A stretch of DNA of 64,000 nucleotides from DATNPH01 sp036703315. GTDB lineage: Bacteria; Cyanobacteriota; Cyanobacteriia; Cyanobacteriales; Coleofasciculaceae. A program made the translations under genes and the position numbers. Below are positions 52,901 through 62,299 of this stretch, piece after piece. The notes beneath the pieces were generated by a model. That model saw nothing but the letters and a program-made list of their open reading frames with translations. It was not told the origin of the DNA and did not search any database. The DNA is taken from NCBI GenBank assembly GCA_036703315.1, contig DATNPH010000055.1, positions 1 through 64,000 on the forward strand, read 5' to 3'. Numbering within the stretch: position 1 is the stretch's first letter; each line of letters opens with the position of its first letter.

Positions 52901-55900
52901 TTCCACCGGGCAGAGAAAAAGGTGTCATCCGTCTTGACGTTCCAGTCCCAAATGCCATCATTACTGCCGCGTATCGCTAACTGCCAGCGTTCTTCGCTCT
53001 CCCGCAGTGCCTCTTCTGCTCGCTTACGGTCTGTGACATCCTGAACTAATGACAAAATTGATACTAGGTTTCCCGACTCATCAAACAGAGCAGAGTTGTA
53101 CCACTCGCAATCGATCACTTTGCCATTTTTTGTATAGTTGCGATTGTCACTTAGGTTGCGAGGTTGTGAACCATTGGCTAAATCCTTCATTATATCATTG
53201 ACTTGTGCTAAATCCTGTTCATAAACGAAGCGCCAATTGTTGGGATGATTGCCAAGGACTTCTTCGATTTGCCAACCAAACATGTTCTCGGCTTGTTTTG
53301 ACCAATTAATCACGCGAAATTCGCAGTTCCATTCGATGAATGCCAGGGGAGTGTTTTCGACATGGAACTGCAAGCGTTGATAGGCTCGTTGCAGGCGTTC
53401 ATTAGCCTGTTGTAATTCTGCTGTGCGTTGTGCGACTCTGATTTCCAGTTGTTCGTTAACCTGCCGCAAAACTGCCTCTGAGTGCTTTTGAGCAGTAATA
53501 TCTTGAGCAATTCCAGCTCGGCGGTAAACTTCTCCAAACTCATTTTGAATCGGGAAGCCTCGATCGCGAATCCACCGCACGCAGCCATCAGGTTGGACAA
53601 TGCGATATTCAACGTCAAATGGCTGGGTGCCATTTGACTCAAGATTGGCGATCATCCATTGTTGATCATCCGGGTGAATCGCATCCAAAAACGATTGTGG
53701 ATTCGTGTACAAGGTTTCACAACGGCGTCGCCAGATTTGCTCATAGGCAGGGCTGACATAGAGAATTTCACTCCGTGTCCCGTTGCTCATCCAGAACACT
53801 TGATCGATGTTTTCTGCTAATTGGCGGAACTTCTCTTCGCTTTGTTGTAACTCTGCCTCTGCCAGCTTGCGATCCGTGATATCCAGTGCCATGCTAATTG
53901 CTTGACGTCTTCCATCAGGAAGCTTACCTAAGGGAGCCGAATAAAACTCCCAGATGCGAATCTCGCCGTCATGAGTGGTAACAGTGGATTCTCCTTGTGC
54001 CACACGTCTATTTAGGCTGTATAAGTGATCGATGTCTGCCCCTACAAATTCTTGGCTGTCTCCGTAGGCTTTTTTCGTCCAATCTGCCAGTGTTGGGATC
54101 TCTTGATGGGTGTAGCCAGTTAGTTCAGTCCAAGCTGAGTTAAGTTGCAAAACTTCCCCGTCTTCCGCATAGAGAATGATCGGGAGCGGAGCATCGAGGA
54201 TAGCGCGGCGGAAGCGTTCTTCACTCAGCTGTAATGCTACTTCTGTCTGCTTGCGATCGCTAATATCACGCTGCACTGATATCCAGTGAGTAAACCAGCC
54301 TTGTTCATTGGCAACGGGTACAAGACTCAGATCAACCCAAAATTCGGAGCCGTCTTTTCGATAGTTGATCAAGTCAATCCGAATTGGCTGCCAGGTTTGG
54401 AGAGCGGCGCGAATTTGAGCTAGGGTAGCGTGATCTGTCTTAGCACCCTGGAGGAGGCGGGGTGTTTGACCTAACACTTCCTCAAGGCTGTAGCCTGTTA
54501 GTCGGGTGAAAGCATCATTGGCATAAACAATCCGGGGACCGGGTAGATCAATTGGCTCAGCCTCAGTGATTAGCACAGCGTCATTGGTATTGAGCACCAC
54601 GGATTCCAGCAATCGGAGTTGTTCTTCGTCGCGTTTGCGATCGCTAATCTCTATAACTGTGCCGCGCATGCGGACGGTTTGACCCGTCTGGTCATAGAAA
54701 AACTTCCCCTTCCCTTCAACCCAGTGAATACTGCCATCAGGCCAAACAACCCGGTATTCATGATGGAAGTCCTGCTGCTCTAATCGCGCTCGGTTTACTA
54801 CCTGATTAAGGGCGTCCCGGTCTTCTGGATGAAGGCACGCGTCAAAGGTTTCATACTTACCATCAAAGCTGCCGACCCCTAGACCAAACACTTGTTCATG
54901 ACCGCTAGACCACTTAATTTGGTTAGTCAGGACGTTCCAGTCCCAAGTTCCCATCTGGGTAGCTTCCAGAGCTAGCCTGAGTTGTTCCTCACTCTGTCGC
55001 AGGTCTTCCTCTGCCTGCTTGTGAGCCGTAATATCACGGGTGATGCCAAGTACACCAATAATCTCATTCTGTTCATTAGGCAGAGGCACGGCGTAGCTCT
55101 CAAGCCATCGGTGAGTACCTTTGAGTCCAACAATTTCAAACTCCAGAGTCCCTGGTTTCCCTTGAGAGGCTTGCTGGTTTAGGGCTTTGAATAAATGGCG
55201 ATGCTGTGGAACGACAAGAACATCAGCGGGTTGTCCAATCACTTGCTGTAGGTCATCTGCCTCAATCATTGCCAAACCTGCCGCATTCATTTCCTGAATC
55301 GTGCCATCTAGAGCAAGCACTTTCACACATTGCGGTTCTGCTTCAATGATTGTTCGCAGTCGTTTTTCACTAGCCGCTAGCGCGGCCTCTGCTTGCTTAC
55401 GAGCTGTGATGTCGTGAGTGATGCCGAGAATCTGATAAAGTTCACCCTTCTCATCCAGTAGCGGCACATAGGTAACCACTACACTAAATGTTCCAGTAAT
55501 CGGTAAAGTAATCGTGCATTCTGTGGTCTGCGTGGTACGCGTCTCAATCGCATACTGGAGAGTTGGTAGATAGTTATCTGCAACCTCGGGCGGGTACATA
55601 TCCTCGTCGGTGCTGCCAAGTAGTGCTTCTAGAGGAAGTCCAGCACGCCTAAGCCCTTCTGCATTAACAAACTGGAGCCGCCGCTTTTCATCGTAGATTA
55701 CGAACCCATCAGGAATGTTATCAACCGCCAACCTGAATCGTTCTTCGCTCTTGCGTAACATCTGTTCGACGTGCTTGCGTTGAGTTATGTCGAAGACAGT
55801 GGTGCGAGTGGCAACAACATTACCTATGGCGTCCTGGATGGCAGTGGCATTCACAAGTACAGATAGAATTGTGCCATCTTTACGAATGAGCTGTAATTCC

Positions 55901-56307
55901 AGGTCTTGTACGCAACCCGTTTTTAGGAATCTCTCGAAATTTTCCTGAAAGATCGCAGTGCTTTCTGGAGTAAGCAGATCAGTAATCTTGAGCTTACCAA
56001 TGACTTGCTCTCGGCTGTAACCTAACCAATTTAGTTCTGTATCATTAATGGCAAGAAAATTACCATCTTTATCTATAGAGTGATACCCACAAGGAGCATT
56101 ATTGTATAGGTCTTGATAGCTGGCTTCTGCTTGCTGACACTTAGTGAGTTGGCGATTCGACAGATAGTAAACCAACGCCATTAGGGACATACTTAGGCTG
56201 TAGCAGAAGAGCACGCTCACACTCATCCGGCTAGCCTGTAGCATAGAACCCAAGGAAATTAGCAAGCCTAAGCTGAATACGCTTTTAATAGCTAAGTTTT
56301 CTTTCAA
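49924..56307 (-). CDS. Giant 12-PAS/GAF sensor histidine kinase
   Basis: A 2127-residue sensor kinase. Two N-terminal hydrophobic segments (about residues 8-50) precede ten PAS/PAC units in series (about 55-1345), a GAF domain (about 1400-1560), two more PAS units, a DHp domain with VVSHELRTPLTSIHGALNLL (His1862), and HATPase_c with NLLGNAIKF, DQGRGIP and GGTGLGLAICRSIV. Most PAS units end in a D(I/V)(T/S)(D/A)RK linker. A roughly 35-residue Ser/Arg-rich insertion precedes the ATPase G1 strand. It lies in one strand block with cyaC and two regulators, and overlaps the next response regulator. The signal is unknown; many PAS units suggest several inputs. Confidence 0.93.
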   Translation of the reverse strand: MKENLAIKSVFSLGLLISLGSMLQASRMSVSVLFCYSLSMSLMALVYYLSNRQLTKCQQAEASYQDLYNNAPCGYHSIDKDGNFLAINDTELNWLGYSREQVIGKLKITDLLTPESTAIFQENFERFLKTGCVQDLELQLIRKDGTILSVLVNATAIQDAIGNVVATRTTVFDITQRKHVEQMLRKSEERFRLAVDNIPDGFVIYDEKRRLQFVNAEGLRRAGLPLEALLGSTDEDMYPPEVADNYLPTLQYAIETRTTQTTECTITLPITGTFSVVVTYVPLLDEKGELYQILGITHDITARKQAEAALAASEKRLRTIIEAEPQCVKVLALDGTIQEMNAAGLAMIEADDLQQVIGQPADVLVVPQHRHLFKALNQQASQGKPGTLEFEIVGLKGTHRWLESYAVPLPNEQNEIIGVLGITRDITAHKQAEEDLRQSEEQLRLALEATQMGTWDWNVLTNQIKWSSGHEQVFGLGVGSFDGKYETFDACLHPEDRDALNQVVNRARLEQQDFHHEYRVVWPDGSIHWVEGKGKFFYDQTGQTVRMRGTVIEISDRKRDEEQLRLLESVVLNTNDAVLITEAEPIDLPGPRIVYANDAFTRLTGYSLEEVLGQTPRLLQGAKTDHATLAQIRAALQTWQPIRIDLINYRKDGSEFWVDLSLVPVANEQGWFTHWISVQRDISDRKQTEVALQLSEERFRRAILDAPLPIILYAEDGEVLQLNSAWTELTGYTHQEIPTLADWTKKAYGDSQEFVGADIDHLYSLNRRVAQGESTVTTHDGEIRIWEFYSAPLGKLPDGRRQAISMALDITDRKLAEAELQQSEEKFRQLAENIDQVFWMSNGTRSEILYVSPAYEQIWRRRCETLYTNPQSFLDAIHPDDQQWMIANLESNGTQPFDVEYRIVQPDGCVRWIRDRGFPIQNEFGEVYRRAGIAQDITAQKHSEAVLRQVNEQLEIRVAQRTAELQQANERLQRAYQRLQFHVENTPLAFIEWNCEFRVINWSKQAENMFGWQIEEVLGNHPNNWRFVYEQDLAQVNDIMKDLANGSQPRNLSDNRNYTKNGKVIDCEWYNSALFDESGNLVSILSLVQDVTDRKRAEEALRESEERWQLAIRGSNDGIWDWNVKTDDTFFSARWKEMLGYEDHEIANHSDEWIKRIHPDDLEQVRQHYQDHLAGKTPFYRVEYRLRCKDETYKWILTKAQALWDENGNPVRLTGFHTDISDRKWAEDALRESQQQLQAILDNSPTIIYLTDTHNRMLLVNRRYENLFNVTREQIVGKTIHEIWSPEVANMFVENNRKVIKKGTPIEVEEVVPHEDELHTYITIKFALHDANGVPYAVCGISTDITDRKQVEEALRQSYDELEIRVHRRTMELFKANEELKMENAERKRVEAELKTRARQQAAVAELGQQALAGKQLDRLMNQAVVQITQILKVEYCKVLELLPDSQSLLLRAGMGWKEGLVGQATVSVGSDSQAGYTLLSSEPVVVEDLRKEVRFHGPCLLHEHRVVSGLSVIIPGQERPYGVLGAHTTRQRKFTEDDVHFLQATANVLATTINRQQAEAALRRAHNELEIRVQERTKDLAKANLELQQKIIERQQAEEERAKLIAILEATPDIVASVSVDQRAHYLNSAARKLFGLSENEDCANFTVSDVYPEWAYQLIRKEGLPAVMRDGVWVGETAFLSHDGREIPVSQLLIAHKSPEGKVKLISTVARDITQQKKIAATLLESERRWRSLLENVRLVVVGLDNHGKVEYVNPCFLDLVGYTKEEIIGKDWFETFLPSHLRHRGQNNFLELLEQEFYNIHNQSIILTKTGEEKVIAWNNTLLQDLHGYVIGTLSIGEDITERQVIERMKDEFISVVSHELRTPLTSIHGALNLLSSGLVNTDSDKGRRVIEIAAESAERLVRLVNDILELERLESGKISLSKQTCNAAELMRQATDMMQVMANRAGITLSISPQVIQLEVDPDRIIQVLTNLLGNAIKFSSQGSTVWLTVELQEAPNSGFAVHCLPNSERHRAREREFTPSSSRSYFRDKPKQIVFQIRDQGRGIPADKLESIFERFHQVDASDSRKKGGTGLGLAICRSIVQQHGGRIWVESTLGEGSSFCFTLPGSTVKDKNYDDQANLGD

Positions 56308-56459
56308 GGGAGCTTCTCATGAAGGTGAGTTCGTGCTATGGGAGCCTTTCACTATTGTCTTCCAAACCAAAGGTCTTATTAGGGTGAATTATCAAGATTT
56401 TATGTTTGGTATGCTTAGTCTTAAGCTGCCTAGGTTTTAACTTGCATTGGTAAAATTAG

Positions 56460-58394
56460 TCAGCTGTTCAATTTCCGCAGTTTTTGCCGAATCTTAATTC
56501 GCTCCAGTCGATTGAGTACACGAGCAACTAACTCTGGTCCTACAACTGGTTTACTCACGTAATCATCTGCACCGACTCTAAATACTCGATGTACTGTTTC
56601 ACTATCGATGTAGGCTGAGAGAAACAGTACTGGCAACTCACTCCATCGGGGATCATGGCGTACCACTTGGCACAAGTCAATACCGCTCAACTCTGGCATT
56701 TCTATATCTAGAATTAGCAAATCGGGTTTAGACTGCTCCAGTACAGTCCAAAACTGCTTTGGGTCGTCTAGCAGAGTTAGGTTAAATGCCCAAGGCTCTA
56801 GTAATGTACGCAAAAAATCTAGTAATTGAGGATCATCGTCCACAATCAACAGCTTCGCTTCAGGAGTAGTTGACTGTTGCAGGACTTGAGCGATCGCTTC
56901 TATGACTTCCACAGGAGAGATCGGTTTTTGTAAAAAGCCCCGTCCACCCATGCGGGCAACTTTGATGCGATCAGCAAAATTCTCCTTAGCAGTAAACACC
57001 ACTACAGGTATGGGGGACTGATCAGTGGTTAATTCCTCTAACAGTCCGAATCCATTCTCTGGCGAGTCGGAAAAGCACAGATCGAGTAGCACAACATCGG
57101 GTCGAGATTGGGAAAGAGCCTCCCTAGCTTGGGAGAGATTGAGAGCTACCTCGGCTTGTATTCCCCTAGTTTTAGCCTCACTAATTAATGCCATGGCTAG
57201 TGCCATATCATCATCAACGACTAACATTCGCGGGGTTCGATTTACGGTCAGAGGTTGAGGTAGAGACTTGGCAGACAACGTGTTTTCCGACGCCATAGTT
57301 GTCAGCGGTTGTTCCAGTGCTTGCCGCAATGCTACAACCAATCCAGATAGATTCTCCTGAACTTGGCTCAGCTTTTCCTCCGCTTGAAACATCTGTTCAA
57401 TTTCACGAGATAGGTAACAAGCTTTGCTCAACCCAAAACTACCCAACGACCCTGCCAGTGTGTGAGCTTCCCGTTGTGCTCGCTGCCGTAAGTCTTCGCC
57501 AAGAGTGCCTTGCCGCAAAGCCGTTACAGCTTGCTCTAAGACTGTAACGCGATCGCTGTACTTGTCCTTGAACTTTTGCCAAACAGCAATCAGTTCTGCG
57601 GGAATTTGTACCTGGGTCTGATCAGGTACAATGACTCGAAAAGAAGCAACGAGTGAAGTGTTAGTAGTTTCCTTATCCTGTACAGGCAGATCTACGGATG
57701 TGTTCCTAATGTCTTCCAACTCTCTTGATTTGAGCCGATACCCCAGTCCGTAGACTGTCTCAATCAAGTCAGCAGCGGCTCCGGCTTTTTTAAGCTTTTG
57801 CCGTAAACTCTTGATGTGTGCTCTGACAGCATTCTCTGTCGGAGGTTCATCAAACGACCACAGATGATCCAGCAGAGCGCTTTGGCTGAAGATCCGCTGA
57901 GGATTTCGTAAGAAAAGCTCAAGGAGAGAGTATTCCTTAGCCGTTAGACGCAACAGTTGCCCATCATAAGTGACTTCGCAGTTACCGGGGTCAAGCCGCA
58001 ATTTGCCCCACTCAAGCATCGGTGTCGCCGATGAACTGTCTCGCCGCAACAGAGCCCGAATTCGAGCGAATAACTCATGCAAATCGAAGGGCTTAATTAC
58101 ATAATCATCGGCTCCAGCATCTAATCCCTTAACCTTCTGGGCACTGGTGCTTTGAGCCGTCAGCAGCAGAACAGGAGTGCGATCGCCCTCTTGCCTTAGC
58201 TGTTTGCAAAAGCTAATACCATCCAGCTTCGGCAGCATCCAATCCAGCAAAATCAAATCGTACTCAAATGCTTCTGCCAGATCCCAACCTTCCTGACCGT
58301 CAGTTGCCAGATCAACTAGATAATGCTGAGTTGTAAGAGCATCCTTAAGCATTTCAGCAAGGCTTTCATCGTCTTCTACTAGCAGAATTCTCAC
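56460..58394 (-). CDS. Multi-domain response regulator REC-wHTH-HPt-REC-REC
   Basis: A 644-residue regulator. Receiver 1 (about residues 1-115, Asp51 in LILLDWMLPKLDG) and an OmpR/PhoB winged helix (about 125-223, RLTAKEYSLLELFLRNP and TVYGLGYRL) form a DNA-binding unit. An HPt domain (about 260-365) has His311 in REAHTLAGSLGSFGL. Receiver 2 (about 388-505, Asp438 in VVLLDLCFSD) and receiver 3 (about 514-635, Asp563 in LLILDIEMPELSG) follow. It thus has both phosphotransfer and promoter-binding parts and sits between cyaC and the 12-PAS kinase with 152-base gaps on each side. Confidence 0.93.
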   Translation of the reverse strand: MRILLVEDDESLAEMLKDALTTQHYLVDLATDGQEGWDLAEAFEYDLILLDWMLPKLDGISFCKQLRQEGDRTPVLLLTAQSTSAQKVKGLDAGADDYVIKPFDLHELFARIRALLRRDSSSATPMLEWGKLRLDPGNCEVTYDGQLLRLTAKEYSLLELFLRNPQRIFSQSALLDHLWSFDEPPTENAVRAHIKSLRQKLKKAGAAADLIETVYGLGYRLKSRELEDIRNTSVDLPVQDKETTNTSLVASFRVIVPDQTQVQIPAELIAVWQKFKDKYSDRVTVLEQAVTALRQGTLGEDLRQRAQREAHTLAGSLGSFGLSKACYLSREIEQMFQAEEKLSQVQENLSGLVVALRQALEQPLTTMASENTLSAKSLPQPLTVNRTPRMLVVDDDMALAMALISEAKTRGIQAEVALNLSQAREALSQSRPDVVLLDLCFSDSPENGFGLLEELTTDQSPIPVVVFTAKENFADRIKVARMGGRGFLQKPISPVEVIEAIAQVLQQSTTPEAKLLIVDDDPQLLDFLRTLLEPWAFNLTLLDDPKQFWTVLEQSKPDLLILDIEMPELSGIDLCQVVRHDPRWSELPVLFLSAYIDSETVHRVFRVGADDYVSKPVVGPELVARVLNRLERIKIRQKLRKLNS

Positions 58395-58506
58395 GGTGCT
58401 CTAGTAGTCCTCAATAACTAGCTGACCGCAGCATAACATTTGATTCGACCTCAGGCGAAAACCTTAAGCAAATAACTGGGGAATTGGGAAGAGACATTTA
58501 TCATCT

Positions 58507-58552
58507 GATGACTAATGGCTACTAACTACTAACCACTAACTACTAACTAATG
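58507..58552. repeat. CTAACTA-type short tandem repeat at the cyaC stop
   Basis: Variants of ACTAATGACTA/CTAACTA recur about six times; the cyaC stop codon (58547-58549) lies inside the tract. Confidence 0.6.
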
Positions 58553-61500
58553 ACTACGTCCCTCTGGTTTGACTGAAAAGGTGAGAACAGTCTCATCAAC
58601 ACCTTTGAGTTCAAGGGGACGGAACCTGATAACATCATCTCCTAGATAGTCCGCTACGGCAGCTGAGACGAGAATGGTATTAGGTTCGGCAGCTTCTTGC
58701 AACCGCGAGGCAATGTTAACGGAAGGACCGATGGCTGTGTAGTCTGACCGTTCCTTACCTCCAAACATCCCCACCACAGCAGTTCCTTGATGAATGCCAC
58801 AACGAAATCGCACAGGGCGTAAACCGTTTTCCCCAACAATGCCTTGCTCTTGCCAACGTTGATTAAGTTCCTTTAAGGAACGTAGCATTTGCCGTGCTGC
58901 GGTGACAGCTCGTCGCACTTGCTCATTTGGGGTGAGTTCCTCAGGAGCGCCGAAAATCGCTAAAATCCCATCTCCCATGAACTTATCAACAGTGCCCCCA
59001 TTATCAAACACAGCATGGGTCATCGATTCGAGGTACTCATTGAGCAACTCTGCCACCCGACGGGCTCGCAATGTGTTCGCTAATTGGGTAAAGCCCACAA
59101 TATCACTAAATAAAGTCGTAATCAGGCGAGGTTCTGGACTCAAATCCAGTTCTAGTTCACCCCTTGCTGCCCTTTGCACCATTGCCGGAGGCAGAAAGCG
59201 CTTGAGCACCGACTCGGTCAGGTAAGTATTCAACTCGACGACTCGTCGCTCATTTGCCTTGAGTGCAAGGAGATTTCTGGTTTCTGCCAACAATTCCCGG
59301 TCATTGAAGGGCTTAGAGAGGTATGCATCTGCTCCGTTTTCAGTTCCCTCAATCCGGCTTGCTTCATCGGCTTTAGCTGTTAGTAGGATAATCGGTGTTC
59401 CTTGCAACTCTGCTGAGGTACGAATCCTGCGAATCAGATCCAGACCCGATACCACTGGCATCATCAAATCTGTCACGATCAGTTGAGGATGACGCTCTTG
59501 GGCAATCTGGAATCCTTCTTGCCCATTTCGAGCCAGCAAAACTCGATAACCTTCTTGCCGCAGAATGCGGGAGACATAGTCTCGTAAATCTCGGTTATCG
59601 TCTACTACCAAAATTGATGATGTATTGGGGCGGTGGGACGAGGGGGTAACAGGGAGAGAGGGTGTTACCGATAGCGTTAGTGAACCGTTAGTCAGGTTAG
59701 GAGCGTCAGCGGGACGAAGTTCGGGGATGAAGGTTGGTTCCCCGTTGTGAGTTGGAGTCGAGAAATTCTCCCTTTGTGTGTCTATCTCTGTCTCTGTTTC
59801 TTCCTCCCGTGGGGAGTCGATATCGAGATCGGCTAATTCCACAGTGGCACGACTGGACTGAATTTCTGTGGCAACTTCCAGTACCTGCTCCAGTGGTAGG
59901 TGAGATATTCCTGTTGGTAGCCAAAGAGTGAACGTTGTGCCTTCTGAGTAAACTGAGTCTACAGAGATTTGACCTCCGTGGAGTTCCACGAGTTCTTTCA
60001 CCAAGGCAAGTCCTAGACCACTACCTTCATGGCTACGGTTAACTGACCCTTCTGCCTGTCGGAACCGCTCAAATAAATGGGGAATTTGTTCCTTACGAAT
60101 GCCAATGCCCGTGTCTATAATCTGCATCCGGACATGGTCTCCTGCCGGTTCTACTTTGACAGTTATATCTCCTCCGGAGGGAGTGAATTTCACAGCATTC
60201 GACAGGAGGTTATAAAGCACCTTGTCAAATTTTTCCAAATCTAAATAAACTGACTCACAGGGTGTAAGCCGGGTTGAGATCGCGATGCTCTTTCTCTGGG
60301 AGTAGGGTCGAAAGGTTTCGACAACTTGATTAACAAACTTTACAATGTCACACGGACGAAAGCTGGCTTGCATGCGACCAGCGTCGAGTCTCTGTATATC
60401 GAGGAGCTGGTTGACTAATCGTAATAAGCGTCGGGAATTGCGCAAAGCGATTTTACTCTGCTCGTAGGGCAAACTCTTTCTCTGCTCCACCACTGACTCC
60501 AGTGGCCCAATCATCAGGGTTAGGGGTGTCCGAAATTCGTGAGAAACATTCTGGAAAAACTCGGTTTTCTGCCGATCTAATTCCATCAACCGCTCAGCTT
60601 GCTGCCGTGTTTTCTGATAGAGACGCGACTGGTGAACCGCGATCGCCGCCTGGGATGCCACGGCTTGTGCTAAGTCAACTTCTGACGGAAGCCACTTGCG
60701 AGGTGTATTAGTTTGGCGCAGCGAAATGCTGCCAATAATCTTGCCATCTGAAAGTAACGGCACTACCATCAGTGCCCGAGCCGGTTGGCGCAGCGGCAGG
60801 TCAAACCCATTCATTTGCGGATAACGCTTCAGATCATCGAGTACCACTGGTTGTTGTGTATGCACAAGCTGCTGTAGTACTGGATTACCGGCAATAGGGA
60901 CAATTGACTGAGGCAGCTGGCTAGAGGCAGAGTTGTTATTCCATATCTCCAGATCTAGGCTTGGCTCTCCCGTGCTAGTATCATCTCCTAAGACTTGTGC
61001 TGAATTTCCGTCATACAAGCCAACACATTGGACAAATTCATCCTCTTCTCTCCACAGAGATAGAACACAGCCATCAACCTTGAGCGCTTGTCCTAATTTT
61101 TGAGTAATTGCTGTGAAAATCTCTTGCGGGTCTAAGCTAGAGCGGATAGCATTTGTGATCGTGTTCACTAGTGATTGCTGTTTTGCCAAAGCACGCACTT
61201 GCTCATACGCCCGCGCTTGGGAGAGAGCGAGAGCTGCTTGATCGGCGACCATTACAACCAGCTGAGTTTCGTCATCCTGCCAAGTGTAGGGTTCACCACA
61301 CTGATGCAATGCTAGTACCGCCACCAACTCTTGTTGACTAATCAGTGGCACCACCAGGGTTGAGCGAATACCAAGCTGTTGGTAAGCGCTTAGCCTATCG
61401 GCATATTTGGCTGCTGGCGCACTCGGCTCCGCCAAAGCTCTTTCTCTCTCTTCTGGTTGTAGAGCACCAAAACGCTCATCTGTCAATACATCGTTGATCA

Positions 61501-62299
61501 CTTCAACATCACGGGTTTCCCACACCGTCTGTTCTAAAAGTGAGGAGTAGGATGGCAGGGCTGGATCTAAAAGCGGGGGTATCGGAGAAGAAAGTTCCAG
61601 GGGATTAGAACTGATATCAACTCCATTTCCCATCGTTTCTATCAACCCCTCAGTCCCACCGCGAAGCGATCCTGGTTTTTTCTGATAAACGAATGATTCG
61701 TCTACCAACTGCCCATCTTGAAAGGGTCGCAAAATACAGACATCTATCTCCAGAAGATGACCCACTGATTCAACAATTCTTTGAAGGATCTGCTTTAAGG
61801 GAGAGCCCCCACTTCGCCCATACTGGGCGTTACGAATCGTATTAATAACAGTATTGAGTAGCGTTTCCCGGCGAAGGGCACGGAATAGTTCCTTGGTGCG
61901 AACCTTGAGGACGTTATGAGTATCCATGGCTTGCCGCACCACTGCCCTAAGTTCATCGGCGTTCCAGGGTTTAGTGACGTACTTGAACACCTTACCCGCG
62001 TTGATTGCCTCTACTAGGTCTTCAACATCGGTGTATCCGGTCAAGATAATCCGGATGATATCAGGGTATTGGGCCGCGGTGAGGGCAAGAAACTCGACGC
62101 CGCTCATTAAAGGCATACGCTGATCGGAGATGATTACCGCTACATCCCCCTCCTTAGCTAAAACCTCTAGTGCAGCCGGCCCATTTTCTGCCCTCAATAC
62201 TCTGTACTCTCGATGGAAAGTCCGATAAAGCAAGTCAAGATTGTCTGGCTCGTCATCGACGACCAGAAGTTTAGGCCTACTAGTTACTTGAGCTATCAT
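58547..62299 (-). CDS. cyaC: Adenylate cyclase/hybrid kinase CyaC
   Basis: A 1250-residue fusion with the CyaC layout known from Anabaena and Arthrospira. It has receiver 1 (8-130, Asp59 in IISDQRMP), two GAF regions (about 165-365 and 385-560), DHp (His587 in NVSHEFRTPL), and HATPase_c (to about 795, GSGLGLALV). Receiver 2 (about 893-1015, Asp944 in IVTDLMMP) and a class III cyclase domain (about 1055-1245) follow. Metal Asp1066 (LFSDIVGFT) and Asp1110 (MGDG) are present. Lys1106 and Thr1188 (SDYTAIGPSVNIASRL) fit a class IIIb adenylate cyclase, often bicarbonate-responsive. It heads the four-gene signalling block. Confidence 0.94.
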   Translation of the reverse strand: MIAQVTSRPKLLVVDDEPDNLDLLYRTFHREYRVLRAENGPAALEVLAKEGDVAVIISDQRMPLMSGVEFLALTAAQYPDIIRIILTGYTDVEDLVEAINAGKVFKYVTKPWNADELRAVVRQAMDTHNVLKVRTKELFRALRRETLLNTVINTIRNAQYGRSGGSPLKQILQRIVESVGHLLEIDVCILRPFQDGQLVDESFVYQKKPGSLRGGTEGLIETMGNGVDISSNPLELSSPIPPLLDPALPSYSSLLEQTVWETRDVEVINDVLTDERFGALQPEERERALAEPSAPAAKYADRLSAYQQLGIRSTLVVPLISQQELVAVLALHQCGEPYTWQDDETQLVVMVADQAALALSQARAYEQVRALAKQQSLVNTITNAIRSSLDPQEIFTAITQKLGQALKVDGCVLSLWREEDEFVQCVGLYDGNSAQVLGDDTSTGEPSLDLEIWNNNSASSQLPQSIVPIAGNPVLQQLVHTQQPVVLDDLKRYPQMNGFDLPLRQPARALMVVPLLSDGKIIGSISLRQTNTPRKWLPSEVDLAQAVASQAAIAVHQSRLYQKTRQQAERLMELDRQKTEFFQNVSHEFRTPLTLMIGPLESVVEQRKSLPYEQSKIALRNSRRLLRLVNQLLDIQRLDAGRMQASFRPCDIVKFVNQVVETFRPYSQRKSIAISTRLTPCESVYLDLEKFDKVLYNLLSNAVKFTPSGGDITVKVEPAGDHVRMQIIDTGIGIRKEQIPHLFERFRQAEGSVNRSHEGSGLGLALVKELVELHGGQISVDSVYSEGTTFTLWLPTGISHLPLEQVLEVATEIQSSRATVELADLDIDSPREEETETEIDTQRENFSTPTHNGEPTFIPELRPADAPNLTNGSLTLSVTPSLPVTPSSHRPNTSSILVVDDNRDLRDYVSRILRQEGYRVLLARNGQEGFQIAQERHPQLIVTDLMMPVVSGLDLIRRIRTSAELQGTPIILLTAKADEASRIEGTENGADAYLSKPFNDRELLAETRNLLALKANERRVVELNTYLTESVLKRFLPPAMVQRAARGELELDLSPEPRLITTLFSDIVGFTQLANTLRARRVAELLNEYLESMTHAVFDNGGTVDKFMGDGILAIFGAPEELTPNEQVRRAVTAARQMLRSLKELNQRWQEQGIVGENGLRPVRFRCGIHQGTAVVGMFGGKERSDYTAIGPSVNIASRLQEAAEPNTILVSAAVADYLGDDVIRFRPLELKGVDETVLTFSVKPEGRSH

